DNA of 47,759 nucleotides from Chara braunii (taxonomy: Eukaryota > Streptophyta > Charophyceae > Charales > Characeae): the NCBI GenBank assembly GCA_003427395.1, contig BFEA01000024.1:4926965-4974723 (forward strand). Direction: 5' to 3'. This document shows, piece by piece, positions 8,161 to 21,947 of the stretch (position 1 is the stretch's first letter; the number at the start of each line of letters is the position of its first letter). The translations under genes and the position numbers were made by a program. The notes below the pieces were generated by a model. The model searched no databases, was not told the origin of the DNA, and was given only the letters and a program-made list of their open reading frames with translations.

Positions 8161-11100
8161 GAAGATGGACTCTGCGTCTGGATTGTGCTTGCAGATTTAG
8201 TAGTGCAGGATTACGAATGATTGAATGATTGATTGATTGAGGACCAAGTGAAGATTTATCGGTGCTGTCATGGAGACGTGTGCCCTCTCCCTCCATAGGA
8301 CTTGTTCATCTTCTCAGATCCATTCCTGTCTCTTATACACATCTAGATGTGTATAAGAGACAGGAAGATGGACTCTGCGTCTGGATTGTGCTTGCAGATT
8401 TAGTAGTGCAGGATTACGAATGATTGAATGATTGATTGATTGAGGACCAAGTGAAGATTTATCGGTGCTGTCATGGAGACGTGTGCCCTCTCCCTCCATA
8501 GGACTTGTTCATCTTCTCAGATCCATTCCTGTCTCTTATACACATCTAGATGTGTATAAGAGACAGGAAGATGGACTCTGCGTCTGGATTGTGCTTGCAG
8601 ATTTAGTAGTGCAGGATTACGAATGATTGAATGATTGATTGATTGAGGACCAAGTGAAGATTTATCGGTGCTGTCATGGAGACGTGTGCCCTCTCCCTCC
8701 ATAGGACTTGTTCATCTTCTCAGATCCATTCCTGTCTCTTATACACATCTAGATGTGTATAAGAGACAGGAAGATGGACTCTGCGTCTGGATTGTGCTTG
8801 CAGATTTAGTAGTGCAGGATTACGAATGATTGAATGATTGATTGATTGAGGACCAAGTGAAGATTTATCGGTGCTGTCATGGAGACGTGTGCCCTCTCCC
8901 TCCATAGGACTTGTTCATCTTCTCAGATCCATTCCTGTCTCTTATACACATCTAGATGTGTATAAGAGACAGGAAGATGGACTCTGCGTCTGGATTGTGC
9001 TTGCAGATTTAGTAGTGCAGGATTACGAATGATTGAATGATTGATTGATTGAGGACCAAGTGAAGATTTATCGGTGCTGTCATGGAGACGTGTGCCCTCT
9101 CCCTCCATAGGACTTGTTCATCTTCTCAGATCCATTCCTGTCTCTTATACACATCTAGATGTGTATAAGAGACAGGAAGATGGACTCTGCGTCTGGATTG
9201 TGCTTGCAGATTTAGTAGTGCAGGATTACGAATGATTGAATGATTGATTGATTGAGGACCAAGTGAAGATTTATCGGTGCTGTCATGGAGACGTGTGCCC
9301 TCTCCCTCCATAGGACTTGTTCATCTTCTCAGATCCATTCCTGTCTCTTATACACATCTAGATGTGTATAAGAGACAGGAAGATGGACTCTGCGTCTGGA
9401 TTGTGCTTGCAGATTTAGTAGTGCAGGATTACGAATGATTGAATGATTGATTGATTGAGGACCAAGTGAAGATTTATCGGTGCTGTCATGGAGACGTGTG
9501 CCCTCTCCCTCCATAGGACTTGTTCATCTTCTCAGATCCATTCCTGTCTCTTATACACATCTAGATGTGTATAAGAGACAGGAAGATGGACTCTGCGTCT
9601 GGATTGTGCTTGCAGATTTAGTAGTGCAGGATTACGAATGATTGAATGATTGATTGATTGAGGACCAAGTGAAGATTTATCGGTGCTGTCATGGAGACGT
9701 GTGCCCTCTCCCTCCATAGGACTTGTTCATCTTCTCAGATCCATTCCTGTCTCTTATACACATCTAGATGTGTATAAGAGACAGGAAGATGGACTCTGCG
9801 TCTGGATTGTGCTTGCAGATTTAGTAGTGCAGGATTACGAATGATTGAATGATTGATTGATTGAGGACCAAGTGAAGATTTATCGGTGCTGTCATGGAGA
9901 CGTGTGCCCTCTCCCTCCATAGGACTTGTTCATCTTCTCAGATCCATTCCTGTCTCTTATACACATCTAGATGTGTATAAGAGACAGGAAGATGGACTCT
10001 GCGTCTGGATTGTGCTTGCAGATTTAGTAGTGCAGGATTACGAATGATTGAATGATTGATTGATTGAGGACCAAGTGAAGATTTATCGGTGCTGTCATGG
10101 AGACGTGTGCCCTCTCCCTCCATAGGACTTGTTCATCTTCTCAGATCCATTCCTGTCTCTTATACACATCTAGATGTGTATAAGAGACAGGAAGATGGAC
10201 TCTGCGTCTGGATTGTGCTTGCAGATTTAGTAGTGCAGGATTACGAATGATTGAATGATTGATTGATTGAGGACCAAGTGAAGATTTATCGGTGCTGTCA
10301 TGGAGACGTGTGCCCTCTCCCTCCATAGGACTTGTTCATCTTCTCAGATCCATTCCTGTCTCTTATACACATCTAGATGTGTATAAGAGACAGGAAGATG
10401 GACTCTGCGTCTGGATTGTGCTTGCAGATTTAGTAGTGCAGGATTACGAATGATTGAATGATTGATTGATTGAGGACCAAGTGAAGATTTATCGGTGCTG
10501 TCATGGAGACGTGTGCCCTCTCCCTCCATAGGACTTGTTCATCTTCTCAGATCCATTCCTGTCTCTTATACACATCTAGATGTGTATAAGAGACAGGAAG
10601 ATGGACTCTGCGTCTGGATTGTGCTTGCAGATTTAGTAGTGCAGGATTACGAATGATTGAATGATTGATTGATTGAGGACCAAGTGAAGATTTATCGGTG
10701 CTGTCATGGAGACGTGTGCCCTCTCCCTCCATAGGACTTGTTCATCTTCTCAGATCCATTCCTGTCTCTTATACACATCTAGATGTGTATAAGAGACAGG
10801 AAGATGGACTCTGCGTCTGGATTGTGCTTGCAGATTTAGTAGTGCAGGATTACGAATGATTGAATGATTGATTGATTGAGGACCAAGTGAAGATTTATCG
10901 GTGCTGTCATGGAGACGTGTGCCCTCTCCCTCCATAGGACTTGTTCATCTTCTCAGATCCATTCCTGTCTCTTATACACATCTAGATGTGTATAAGAGAC
11001 AGGAAGATGGACTCTGCGTCTGGATTGTGCTTGCAGATTTAGTAGTGCAGGATTACGAATGATTGAATGATTGATTGATTGAGGACCAAGTGAAGATTTA

Positions 11101-14100
11101 TCGGTGCTGTCATGGAGACGTGTGCCCTCTCCCTCCATAGGACTTGTTCATCTTCTCAGATCCATTCCTGTCTCTTATACACATCTAGATGTGTATAAGA
11201 GACAGGAAGATGGACTCTGCGTCTGGATTGTGCTTGCAGATTTAGTAGTGCAGGATTACGAATGATTGAATGATTGATTGATTGAGGACCAAGTGAAGAT
11301 TTATCGGTGCTGTCATGGAGACGTGTGCCCTCTCCCTCCATAGGACTTGTTCATCTTCTCAGATCCATTCCTGTCTCTTATACACATCTAGATGTGTATA
11401 AGAGACAGGAAGATGGACTCTGCGTCTGGATTGTGCTTGCAGATTTAGTAGTGCAGGATTACGAATGATTGAATGATTGATTGATTGAGGACCAAGTGAA
11501 GATTTATCGGTGCTGTCATGGAGACGTGTGCCCTCTCCCTCCATAGGACTTGTTCATCTTCTCAGATCCATTCCTGTCTCTTATACACATCTAGATGTGT
11601 ATAAGAGACAGGAAGATGGACTCTGCGTCTGGATTGTGCTTGCAGATTTAGTAGTGCAGGATTACGAATGATTGAATGATTGATTGATTGAGGACCAAGT
11701 GAAGATTTATCGGTGCTGTCATGGAGACGTGTGCCCTCTCCCTCCATAGGACTTGTTCATCTTCTCAGATCCATTCCTGTCTCTTATACACATCTAGATG
11801 TGTATAAGAGACAGGAAGATGGACTCTGCGTCTGGATTGTGCTTGCAGATTTAGTAGTGCAGGATTACGAATGATTGAATGATTGATTGATTGAGGACCA
11901 AGTGAAGATTTATCGGTGCTGTCATGGAGACGTGTGCCCTCTCCCTCCATAGGACTTGTTCATCTTCTCAGATCCATTCCTGTCTCTTATACACATCTAG
12001 ATGTGTATAAGAGACAGGAAGATGGACTCTGCGTCTGGATTGTGCTTGCAGATTTAGTAGTGCAGGATTACGAATGATTGAATGATTGATTGATTGAGGA
12101 CCAAGTGAAGATTTATCGGTGCTGTCATGGAGACGTGTGCCCTCTCCCTCCATAGGACTTGTTCATCTTCTCAGATCCATTCCTGTCTCTTATACACATC
12201 TAGATGTGTATAAGAGACAGGAAGATGGACTCTGCGTCTGGATTGTGCTTGCAGATTTAGTAGTGCAGGATTACGAATGATTGAATGATTGATTGATTGA
12301 GGACCAAGTGAAGATTTATCGGTGCTGTCATGGAGACGTGTGCCCTCTCCCTCCATAGGACTTGTTCATCTTCTCAGATCCATTCCTGTCTCTTATACAC
12401 ATCTAGATGTGTATAAGAGACAGGAAGATGGACTCTGCGTCTGGATTGTGCTTGCAGATTTAGTAGTGCAGGATTACGAATGATTGAATGATTGATTGAT
12501 TGAGGACCAAGTGAAGATTTATCGGTGCTGTCATGGAGACGTGTGCCCTCTCCCTCCATAGGACTTGTTCATCTTCTCAGATCCATTCCTGTCTCTTATA
12601 CACATCTAGATGTGTATAAGAGACAGGAAGATGGACTCTGCGTCTGGATTGTGCTTGCAGATTTAGTAGTGCAGGATTACGAATGATTGAATGATTGATT
12701 GATTGAGGACCAAGTGAAGATTTATCGGTGCTGTCATGGAGACGTGTGCCCTCTCCCTCCATAGGACTTGTTCATCTTCTCAGATCCATTCCTGTCTCTT
12801 ATACACATCTAGATGTGTATAAGAGACAGGAAGATGGACTCTGCGTCTGGATTGTGCTTGCAGATTTAGTAGTGCAGGATTACGAATGATTGAATGATTG
12901 ATTGATTGAGGACCAAGTGAAGATTTATCGGTGCTGTCATGGAGACGTGTGCCCTCTCCCTCCATAGGACTTGTTCATCTTCTCAGATCCATTCCTGTCT
13001 CTTATACACATCTAGATGTGTATAAGAGACAGGAAGATGGACTCTGCGTCTGGATTGTGCTTGCAGATTTAGTAGTGCAGGATTACGAATGATTGAATGA
13101 TTGATTGATTGAGGACCAAGTGAAGATTTATCGGTGCTGTCATGGAGACGTGTGCCCTCTCCCTCCATAGGACTTGTTCATCTTCTCAGATCCATTCCTG
13201 TCTCTTATACACATCTAGATGTGTATAAGAGACAGGAAGATGGACTCTGCGTCTGGATTGTGCTTGCAGATTTAGTAGTGCAGGATTACGAATGATTGAA
13301 TGATTGATTGATTGAGGACCAAGTGAAGATTTATCGGTGCTGTCATGGAGACGTGTGCCCTCTCCCTCCATAGGACTTGTTCATCTTCTCAGATCCATTC
13401 CTGTCTCTTATACACATCTAGATGTGTATAAGAGACAGGAAGATGGACTCTGCGTCTGGATTGTGCTTGCAGATTTAGTAGTGCAGGATTACGAATGATT
13501 GAATGATTGATTGATTGAGGACCAAGTGAAGATTTATCGGTGCTGTCATGGAGACGTGTGCCCTCTCCCTCCATAGGACTTGTTCATCTTCTCAGATCCA
13601 TTCCTGTCTCTTATACACATCTAGATGTGTATAAGAGACAGGAAGATGGACTCTGCGTCTGGATTGTGCTTGCAGATTTAGTAGTGCAGGATTACGAATG
13701 ATTGAATGATTGATTGATTGAGGACCAAGTGAAGATTTATCGGTGCTGTCATGGAGACGTGTGCCCTCTCCCTCCATAGGACTTGTTCATCTTCTCAGAT
13801 CCATTCCTGTCTCTTATACACATCTAGATGTGTATAAGAGACAGGAAGATGGACTCTGCGTCTGGATTGTGCTTGCAGATTTAGTAGTGCAGGATTACGA
13901 ATGATTGAATGATTGATTGATTGAGGACCAAGTGAAGATTTATCGGTGCTGTCATGGAGACGTGTGCCCTCTCCCTCCATAGGACTTGTTCATCTTCTCA
14001 GATCCATTCCTGTCTCTTATACACATCTAGATGTGTATAAGAGACAGGAAGATGGACTCTGCGTCTGGATTGTGCTTGCAGATTTAGTAGTGCAGGATTA

Positions 14101-17100
14101 CGAATGATTGAATGATTGATTGATTGAGGACCAAGTGAAGATTTATCGGTGCTGTCATGGAGACGTGTGCCCTCTCCCTCCATAGGACTTGTTCATCTTC
14201 TCAGATCCATTCCTGTCTCTTATACACATCTAGATGTGTATAAGAGACAGGAAGATGGACTCTGCGTCTGGATTGTGCTTGCAGATTTAGTAGTGCAGGA
14301 TTACGAATGATTGAATGATTGATTGATTGAGGACCAAGTGAAGATTTATCGGTGCTGTCATGGAGACGTGTGCCCTCTCCCTCCATAGGACTTGTTCATC
14401 TTCTCAGATCCATTCCTGTCTCTTATACACATCTAGATGTGTATAAGAGACAGGAAGATGGACTCTGCGTCTGGATTGTGCTTGCAGATTTAGTAGTGCA
14501 GGATTACGAATGATTGAATGATTGATTGATTGAGGACCAAGTGAAGATTTATCGGTGCTGTCATGGAGACGTGTGCCCTCTCCCTCCATAGGACTTGTTC
14601 ATCTTCTCAGATCCATTCCTGTCTCTTATACACATCTAGATGTGTATAAGAGACAGGAAGATGGACTCTGCGTCTGGATTGTGCTTGCAGATTTAGTAGT
14701 GCAGGATTACGAATGATTGAATGATTGATTGATTGAGGACCAAGTGAAGATTTATCGGTGCTGTCATGGAGACGTGTGCCCTCTCCCTCCATAGGACTTG
14801 TTCATCTTCTCAGATCCATTCCTGTCTCTTATACACATCTAGATGTGTATAAGAGACAGGAAGATGGACTCTGCGTCTGGATTGTGCTTGCAGATTTAGT
14901 AGTGCAGGATTACGAATGATTGAATGATTGATTGATTGAGGACCAAGTGAAGATTTATCGGTGCTGTCATGGAGACGTGTGCCCTCTCCCTCCATAGGAC
15001 TTGTTCATCTTCTCAGATCCATTCCTGTCTCTTATACACATCTAGATGTGTATAAGAGACAGGAAGATGGACTCTGCGTCTGGATTGTGCTTGCAGATTT
15101 AGTAGTGCAGGATTACGAATGATTGAATGATTGATTGATTGAGGACCAAGTGAAGATTTATCGGTGCTGTCATGGAGACGTGTGCCCTCTCCCTCCATAG
15201 GACTTGTTCATCTTCTCAGATCCATTCCTGTCTCTTATACACATCTAGATGTGTATAAGAGACAGGAAGATGGACTCTGCGTCTGGATTGTGCTTGCAGA
15301 TTTAGTAGTGCAGGATTACGAATGATTGAATGATTGATTGATTGAGGACCAAGTGAAGATTTATCGGTGCTGTCATGGAGACGTGTGCCCTCTCCCTCCA
15401 TAGGACTTGTTCATCTTCTCAGATCCATTCCTGTCTCTTATACACATCTAGATGTGTATAAGAGACAGGAAGATGGACTCTGCGTCTGGATTGTGCTTGC
15501 AGATTTAGTAGTGCAGGATTACGAATGATTGAATGATTGATTGATTGAGGACCAAGTGAAGATTTATCGGTGCTGTCATGGAGACGTGTGCCCTCTCCCT
15601 CCATAGGACTTGTTCATCTTCTCAGATCCATTCCTGTCTCTTATACACATCTAGATGTGTATAAGAGACAGGAAGATGGACTCTGCGTCTGGATTGTGCT
15701 TGCAGATTTAGTAGTGCAGGATTACGAATGATTGAATGATTGATTGATTGAGGACCAAGTGAAGATTTATCGGTGCTGTCATGGAGACGTGTGCCCTCTC
15801 CCTCCATAGGACTTGTTCATCTTCTCAGATCCATTCCTGTCTCTTATACACATCTAGATGTGTATAAGAGACAGGAAGATGGACTCTGCGTCTGGATTGT
15901 GCTTGCAGATTTAGTAGTGCAGGATTACGAATGATTGAATGATTGATTGATTGAGGACCAAGTGAAGATTTATCGGTGCTGTCATGGAGACGTGTGCCCT
16001 CTCCCTCCATAGGACTTGTTCATCTTCTCAGATCCATTCCTGTCTCTTATACACATCTAGATGTGTATAAGAGACAGGAAGATGGACTCTGCGTCTGGAT
16101 TGTGCTTGCAGATTTAGTAGTGCAGGATTACGAATGATTGAATGATTGATTGATTGAGGACCAAGTGAAGATTTATCGGTGCTGTCATGGAGACGTGTGC
16201 CCTCTCCCTCCATAGGACTTGTTCATCTTCTCAGATCCATTCCTGTCTCTTATACACATCTAGATGTGTATAAGAGACAGGAAGATGGACTCTGCGTCTG
16301 GATTGTGCTTGCAGATTTAGTAGTGCAGGATTACGAATGATTGAATGATTGATTGATTGAGGACCAAGTGAAGATTTATCGGTGCTGTCATGGAGACGTG
16401 TGCCCTCTCCCTCCATAGGACTTGTTCATCTTCTCAGATCCATTCCTGTCTCTTATACACATCTAGATGTGTATAAGAGACAGGAAGATGGACTCTGCGT
16501 CTGGATTGTGCTTGCAGATTTAGTAGTGCAGGATTACGAATGATTGAATGATTGATTGATTGAGGACCAAGTGAAGATTTATCGGTGCTGTCATGGAGAC
16601 GTGTGCCCTCTCCCTCCATAGGACTTGTTCATCTTCTCAGATCCATTCCTGTCTCTTATACACATCTAGATGTGTATAAGAGACAGGAAGATGGACTCTG
16701 CGTCTGGATTGTGCTTGCAGATTTAGTAGTGCAGGATTACGAATGATTGAATGATTGATTGATTGAGGACCAAGTGAAGATTTATCGGTGCTGTCATGGA
16801 GACGTGTGCCCTCTCCCTCCATAGGACTTGTTCATCTTCTCAGATCCATTCCTGTCTCTTATACACATCTAGATGTGTATAAGAGACAGGAAGATGGACT
16901 CTGCGTCTGGATTGTGCTTGCAGATTTAGTAGTGCAGGATTACGAATGATTGAATGATTGATTGATTGAGGACCAAGTGAAGATTTATCGGTGCTGTCAT
17001 GGAGACGTGTGCCCTCTCCCTCCATAGGACTTGTTCATCTTCTCAGATCCATTCCTGTCTCTTATACACATCTAGATGTGTATAAGAGACAGGAAGATGG

Positions 17101-20100
17101 ACTCTGCGTCTGGATTGTGCTTGCAGATTTAGTAGTGCAGGATTACGAATGATTGAATGATTGATTGATTGAGGACCAAGTGAAGATTTATCGGTGCTGT
17201 CATGGAGACGTGTGCCCTCTCCCTCCATAGGACTTGTTCATCTTCTCAGATCCATTCCTGTCTCTTATACACATCTAGATGTGTATAAGAGACAGGAAGA
17301 TGGACTCTGCGTCTGGATTGTGCTTGCAGATTTAGTAGTGCAGGATTACGAATGATTGAATGATTGATTGATTGAGGACCAAGTGAAGATTTATCGGTGC
17401 TGTCATGGAGACGTGTGCCCTCTCCCTCCATAGGACTTGTTCATCTTCTCAGATCCATTCCTGTCTCTTATACACATCTAGATGTGTATAAGAGACAGGA
17501 AGATGGACTCTGCGTCTGGATTGTGCTTGCAGATTTAGTAGTGCAGGATTACGAATGATTGAATGATTGATTGATTGAGGACCAAGTGAAGATTTATCGG
17601 TGCTGTCATGGAGACGTGTGCCCTCTCCCTCCATAGGACTTGTTCATCTTCTCAGATCCATTCCTGTCTCTTATACACATCTAGATGTGTATAAGAGACA
17701 GGAAGATGGACTCTGCGTCTGGATTGTGCTTGCAGATTTAGTAGTGCAGGATTACGAATGATTGAATGATTGATTGATTGAGGACCAAGTGAAGATTTAT
17801 CGGTGCTGTCATGGAGACGTGTGCCCTCTCCCTCCATAGGACTTGTTCATCTTCTCAGATCCATTCCTGTCTCTTATACACATCTAGATGTGTATAAGAG
17901 ACAGGAAGATGGACTCTGCGTCTGGATTGTGCTTGCAGATTTAGTAGTGCAGGATTACGAATGATTGAATGATTGATTGATTGAGGACCAAGTGAAGATT
18001 TATCGGTGCTGTCATGGAGACGTGTGCCCTCTCCCTCCATAGGACTTGTTCATCTTCTCAGATCCATTCCTGTCTCTTATACACATCTAGATGTGTATAA
18101 GAGACAGGAAGATGGACTCTGCGTCTGGATTGTGCTTGCAGATTTAGTAGTGCAGGATTACGAATGATTGAATGATTGATTGATTGAGGACCAAGTGAAG
18201 ATTTATCGGTGCTGTCATGGAGACGTGTGCCCTCTCCCTCCATAGGACTTGTTCATCTTCTCAGATCCATTCCTGTCTCTTATACACATCTAGATGTGTA
18301 TAAGAGACAGGAAGATGGACTCTGCGTCTGGATTGTGCTTGCAGATTTAGTAGTGCAGGATTACGAATGATTGAATGATTGATTGATTGAGGACCAAGTG
18401 AAGATTTATCGGTGCTGTCATGGAGACGTGTGCCCTCTCCCTCCATAGGACTTGTTCATCTTCTCAGATCCATTCCTGTCTCTTATACACATCTAGATGT
18501 GTATAAGAGACAGGAAGATGGACTCTGCGTCTGGATTGTGCTTGCAGATTTAGTAGTGCAGGATTACGAATGATTGAATGATTGATTGATTGAGGACCAA
18601 GTGAAGATTTATCGGTGCTGTCATGGAGACGTGTGCCCTCTCCCTCCATAGGACTTGTTCATCTTCTCAGATCCATTCCTGTCTCTTATACACATCTAGA
18701 TGTGTATAAGAGACAGGAAGATGGACTCTGCGTCTGGATTGTGCTTGCAGATTTAGTAGTGCAGGATTACGAATGATTGAATGATTGATTGATTGAGGAC
18801 CAAGTGAAGATTTATCGGTGCTGTCATGGAGACGTGTGCCCTCTCCCTCCATAGGACTTGTTCATCTTCTCAGATCCATTCCTGTCTCTTATACACATCT
18901 AGATGTGTATAAGAGACAGGAAGATGGACTCTGCGTCTGGATTGTGCTTGCAGATTTAGTAGTGCAGGATTACGAATGATTGAATGATTGATTGATTGAG
19001 GACCAAGTGAAGATTTATCGGTGCTGTCATGGAGACGTGTGCCCTCTCCCTCCATAGGACTTGTTCATCTTCTCAGATCCATTCCTGTCTCTTATACACA
19101 TCTAGATGTGTATAAGAGACAGGAAGATGGACTCTGCGTCTGGATTGTGCTTGCAGATTTAGTAGTGCAGGATTACGAATGATTGAATGATTGATTGATT
19201 GAGGACCAAGTGAAGATTTATCGGTGCTGTCATGGAGACGTGTGCCCTCTCCCTCCATAGGACTTGTTCATCTTCTCAGATCCATTCCTGTCTCTTATAC
19301 ACATCTAGATGTGTATAAGAGACAGGAAGATGGACTCTGCGTCTGGATTGTGCTTGCAGATTTAGTAGTGCAGGATTACGAATGATTGAATGATTGATTG
19401 ATTGAGGACCAAGTGAAGATTTATCGGTGCTGTCATGGAGACGTGTGCCCTCTCCCTCCATAGGACTTGTTCATCTTCTCAGATCCATTCCTGTCTCTTA
19501 TACACATCTAGATGTGTATAAGAGACAGGAAGATGGACTCTGCGTCTGGATTGTGCTTGCAGATTTAGTAGTGCAGGATTACGAATGATTGAATGATTGA
19601 TTGATTGAGGACCAAGTGAAGATTTATCGGTGCTGTCATGGAGACGTGTGCCCTCTCCCTCCATAGGACTTGTTCATCTTCTCAGATCCATTCCTGTCTC
19701 TTATACACATCTAGATGTGTATAAGAGACAGGAAGATGGACTCTGCGTCTGGATTGTGCTTGCAGATTTAGTAGTGCAGGATTACGAATGATTGAATGAT
19801 TGATTGATTGAGGACCAAGTGAAGATTTATCGGTGCTGTCATGGAGACGTGTGCCCTCTCCCTCCATAGGACTTGTTCATCTTCTCAGATCCATTCCTGT
19901 CTCTTATACACATCTAGATGTGTATAAGAGACAGGAAGATGGACTCTGCGTCTGGATTGTGCTTGCAGATTTAGTAGTGCAGGATTACGAATGATTGAAT
20001 GATTGATTGATTGAGGACCAAGTGAAGATTTATCGGTGCTGTCATGGAGACGTGTGCCCTCTCCCTCCATAGGACTTGTTCATCTTCTCAGATCCATTCC

Positions 20101-21114
20101 TGTCTCTTATACACATCTAGATGTGTATAAGAGACAGGAAGATGGACTCTGCGTCTGGATTGTGCTTGCAGATTTAGTAGTGCAGGATTACGAATGATTG
20201 AATGATTGATTGATTGAGGACCAAGTGAAGATTTATCGGTGCTGTCATGGAGACGTGTGCCCTCTCCCTCCATAGGACTTGTTCATCTTCTCAGATCCAT
20301 TCCTGTCTCTTATACACATCTAGATGTGTATAAGAGACAGGAAGATGGACTCTGCGTCTGGATTGTGCTTGCAGATTTAGTAGTGCAGGATTACGAATGA
20401 TTGAATGATTGATTGATTGAGGACCAAGTGAAGATTTATCGGTGCTGTCATGGAGACGTGTGCCCTCTCCCTCCATAGGACTTGTTCATCTTCTCAGATC
20501 CATTCCTGTCTCTTATACACATCTAGATGTGTATAAGAGACAGGAAGATGGACTCTGCGTCTGGATTGTGCTTGCAGATTTAGTAGTGCAGGATTACGAA
20601 TGATTGAATGATTGATTGATTGAGGACCAAGTGAAGATTTATCGGTGCTGTCATGGAGACGTGTGCCCTCTCCCTCCATAGGACTTGTTCATCTTCTCAG
20701 ATCCATTCCTGTCTCTTATACACATCTAGATGTGTATAAGAGACAGGAAGATGGACTCTGCGTCTGGATTGTGCTTGCAGATTTAGTAGTGCAGGATTAC
20801 GAATGATTGAATGATTGATTGATTGAGGACCAAGTGAAGATTTATCGGTGCTGTCATGGAGACGTGTGCCCTCTCCCTCCATAGGACTTGTTCATCTTCT
20901 CAGATCCATTCCTGTCTCTTATACACATCTAGATGTGTATAAGAGACAGGAAGATGGACTCTGCGTCTGGATTGTGCTTGCAGATTTAGTAGTGCAGGAT
21001 TACGAATGATTGAATGATTGATTGATTGAGGACCAAGTGAAGATTTATCGGTGCTGTCATGGAGACGTGTGCCCTCTCCCTCCATAGGACTTGTTCATCT
21101 TCTCAGATCCATTC
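8161..21114. repeat. Artefactual 203-bp tandem array (64 units, Nextera junction adaptor)
   Basis: A 165-bp segment (first copy 8,161-8,325, last copy 20,950-21,114) is repeated 64 times, separated by 63 copies of a 38-bp perfect palindrome (first 8,326-8,363, last 20,912-20,949). The palindrome is two head-to-head copies of the 19-bp Tn5 mosaic end AGATGTGTATAAGAGACAG, i.e. the junction adaptor of Nextera mate-pair libraries. The reading frame is identical in every unit, unlike a natural satellite. The likely cause is a short circularised genomic fragment plus adaptor that formed a loop in the assembly or gap-filling graph. The real sequence is probably one 165-bp copy running straight into 21,115. 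No gene, satellite or CRISPR should be called here. Confidence 0.95.
8326..8363. other. Nextera/Tn5 mosaic-end junction adaptor (first of 63)
   Basis: CTGTCTCTTATACACATCT followed directly by its reverse complement. It recurs every 203 bp to 20,912-20,949. Minus-strand translation across it gives PVSYTHLDVYKRQ, a peptide that arises whenever this adaptor is translated in that frame. It is synthetic sequence, not genome. Confidence 0.97.
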
Positions 21115-21660
21115 TGTGTTCAACTGCCACACAGTTTGTGTGGCCGCACGGCCTCCTGGTTTTCTGTTCAGGACGCTTTGCTCAAACTGTCACAGGCGGC
21201 TTTGTCTTTCGGCGCCTTTTGTCTGATGCTACCTGCGGTTTACGGCTGACAGGAAATAAGAACCGGTCGTCCGGGAAAAGAAAAAGGGCAAAAAAAAAAA
21301 AAAAAAAAACCTTGTCATTCGAATGACCAACGGTAATGAGTTGAAGTGTTCGTTTTTGCGGAACATTCTTATATATCGAAGTAAAAGACTTTCTAAGTTT
21401 CTGGTGTATATCCCCTCCCCCCCCTCCCCCTCTCCTTCCCCCCCAAACAAAAAACAATGCAGAATCAGACTAGAAATGCATTGTTTGTCGGATTCCATGC
21501 AGGAGTTTCCTAGTGTAAGTATTTCGTCAATATTGTTACATCGTCAGATTCCTCATTCATTTCTGTCGAGTATGTAGAGCGCTGGTACTAGAGAAGGGCC
21601 TGGGTCAACTGGTGAGGCGTCGGGGCTGAAAAATGCATGAATGTGGCCCTGAAATGAGCG
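21115..21660. other. Non-coding stretch right of the array
   Basis: No coding sequence recognised. There is an A-run at about 21,291-21,309 and a C-rich run at about 21,413-21,444. The segment 21,181-21,255 (ACTGTCACAG, then TGCGGTTTACGGCTGACAG) loosely resembles the inner part of the inverted-repeat arms at 6.7 and 7.8 kb, so it may be an old copy of that family. Confidence 0.4.
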
Positions 21661-21834
21661 AGGTTCGTGGCGTTGGTGCCAACTTAGCACTAACATAGCC
21701 GACTAAGTGAGTTGGTGCTGATTCTGCTGACATATGGGCTGTAAACTGTGGCAGGTTCGTGGTGCTTGGTGCCAACTTAGCAATGACATAGCACTAGCTT
21801 AGTGCTGAGTTTGCTGACTTAGCGCTATTCATAG
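21661..21834. repeat. Satellite-like TAGCACTAAC / TTAGTGCTGA repeat, left block
   Basis: Irregular tandem repeats of CTTAGCACTAACATAGC, GTGCTGA and TGCTGACTTAGCGC type. The same family resumes at 26,317 directly after the 3' LTR, so this is the pre-insertion site into which the retrotransposon landed. Confidence 0.7.
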
Positions 21835-21947
21835 TGCGAGGCTACGCCCCCGTAGCCCCTACGGGGCCCTATTTGCAGCAAGGTCGGCCGCCCTAAGTGA
21901 AGGCAGGCACGACAGGCCCTTCAGGCCTCGTTTTTCAGGGTACCCCG
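21835..21947 (+). mobile_element. 5' LTR of gypsy deletion derivative (first 113 bp visible)
   Basis: Starts TGCGAGG and matches the first 113 bp of the 3' LTR (25,398-25,510) with two differences by eye, both near base 18. The remainder lies in the N-gap. If the gap size is right, a 919-bp LTR would end near 22,753. The near-identity of the pair indicates a recent insertion. Preceding ATAG compares with ACAG after the 3' LTR, an imperfect 4-bp duplication. Confidence 0.8.

Noticed and set aside
8161-21114. CRISPR array, satellite DNA or multi-copy small-protein family
   Set aside because: The regular spacing is suggestive, but the spacers are all the same sequencing adaptor and the units do not vary. 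Eukaryotic context also excludes CRISPR.
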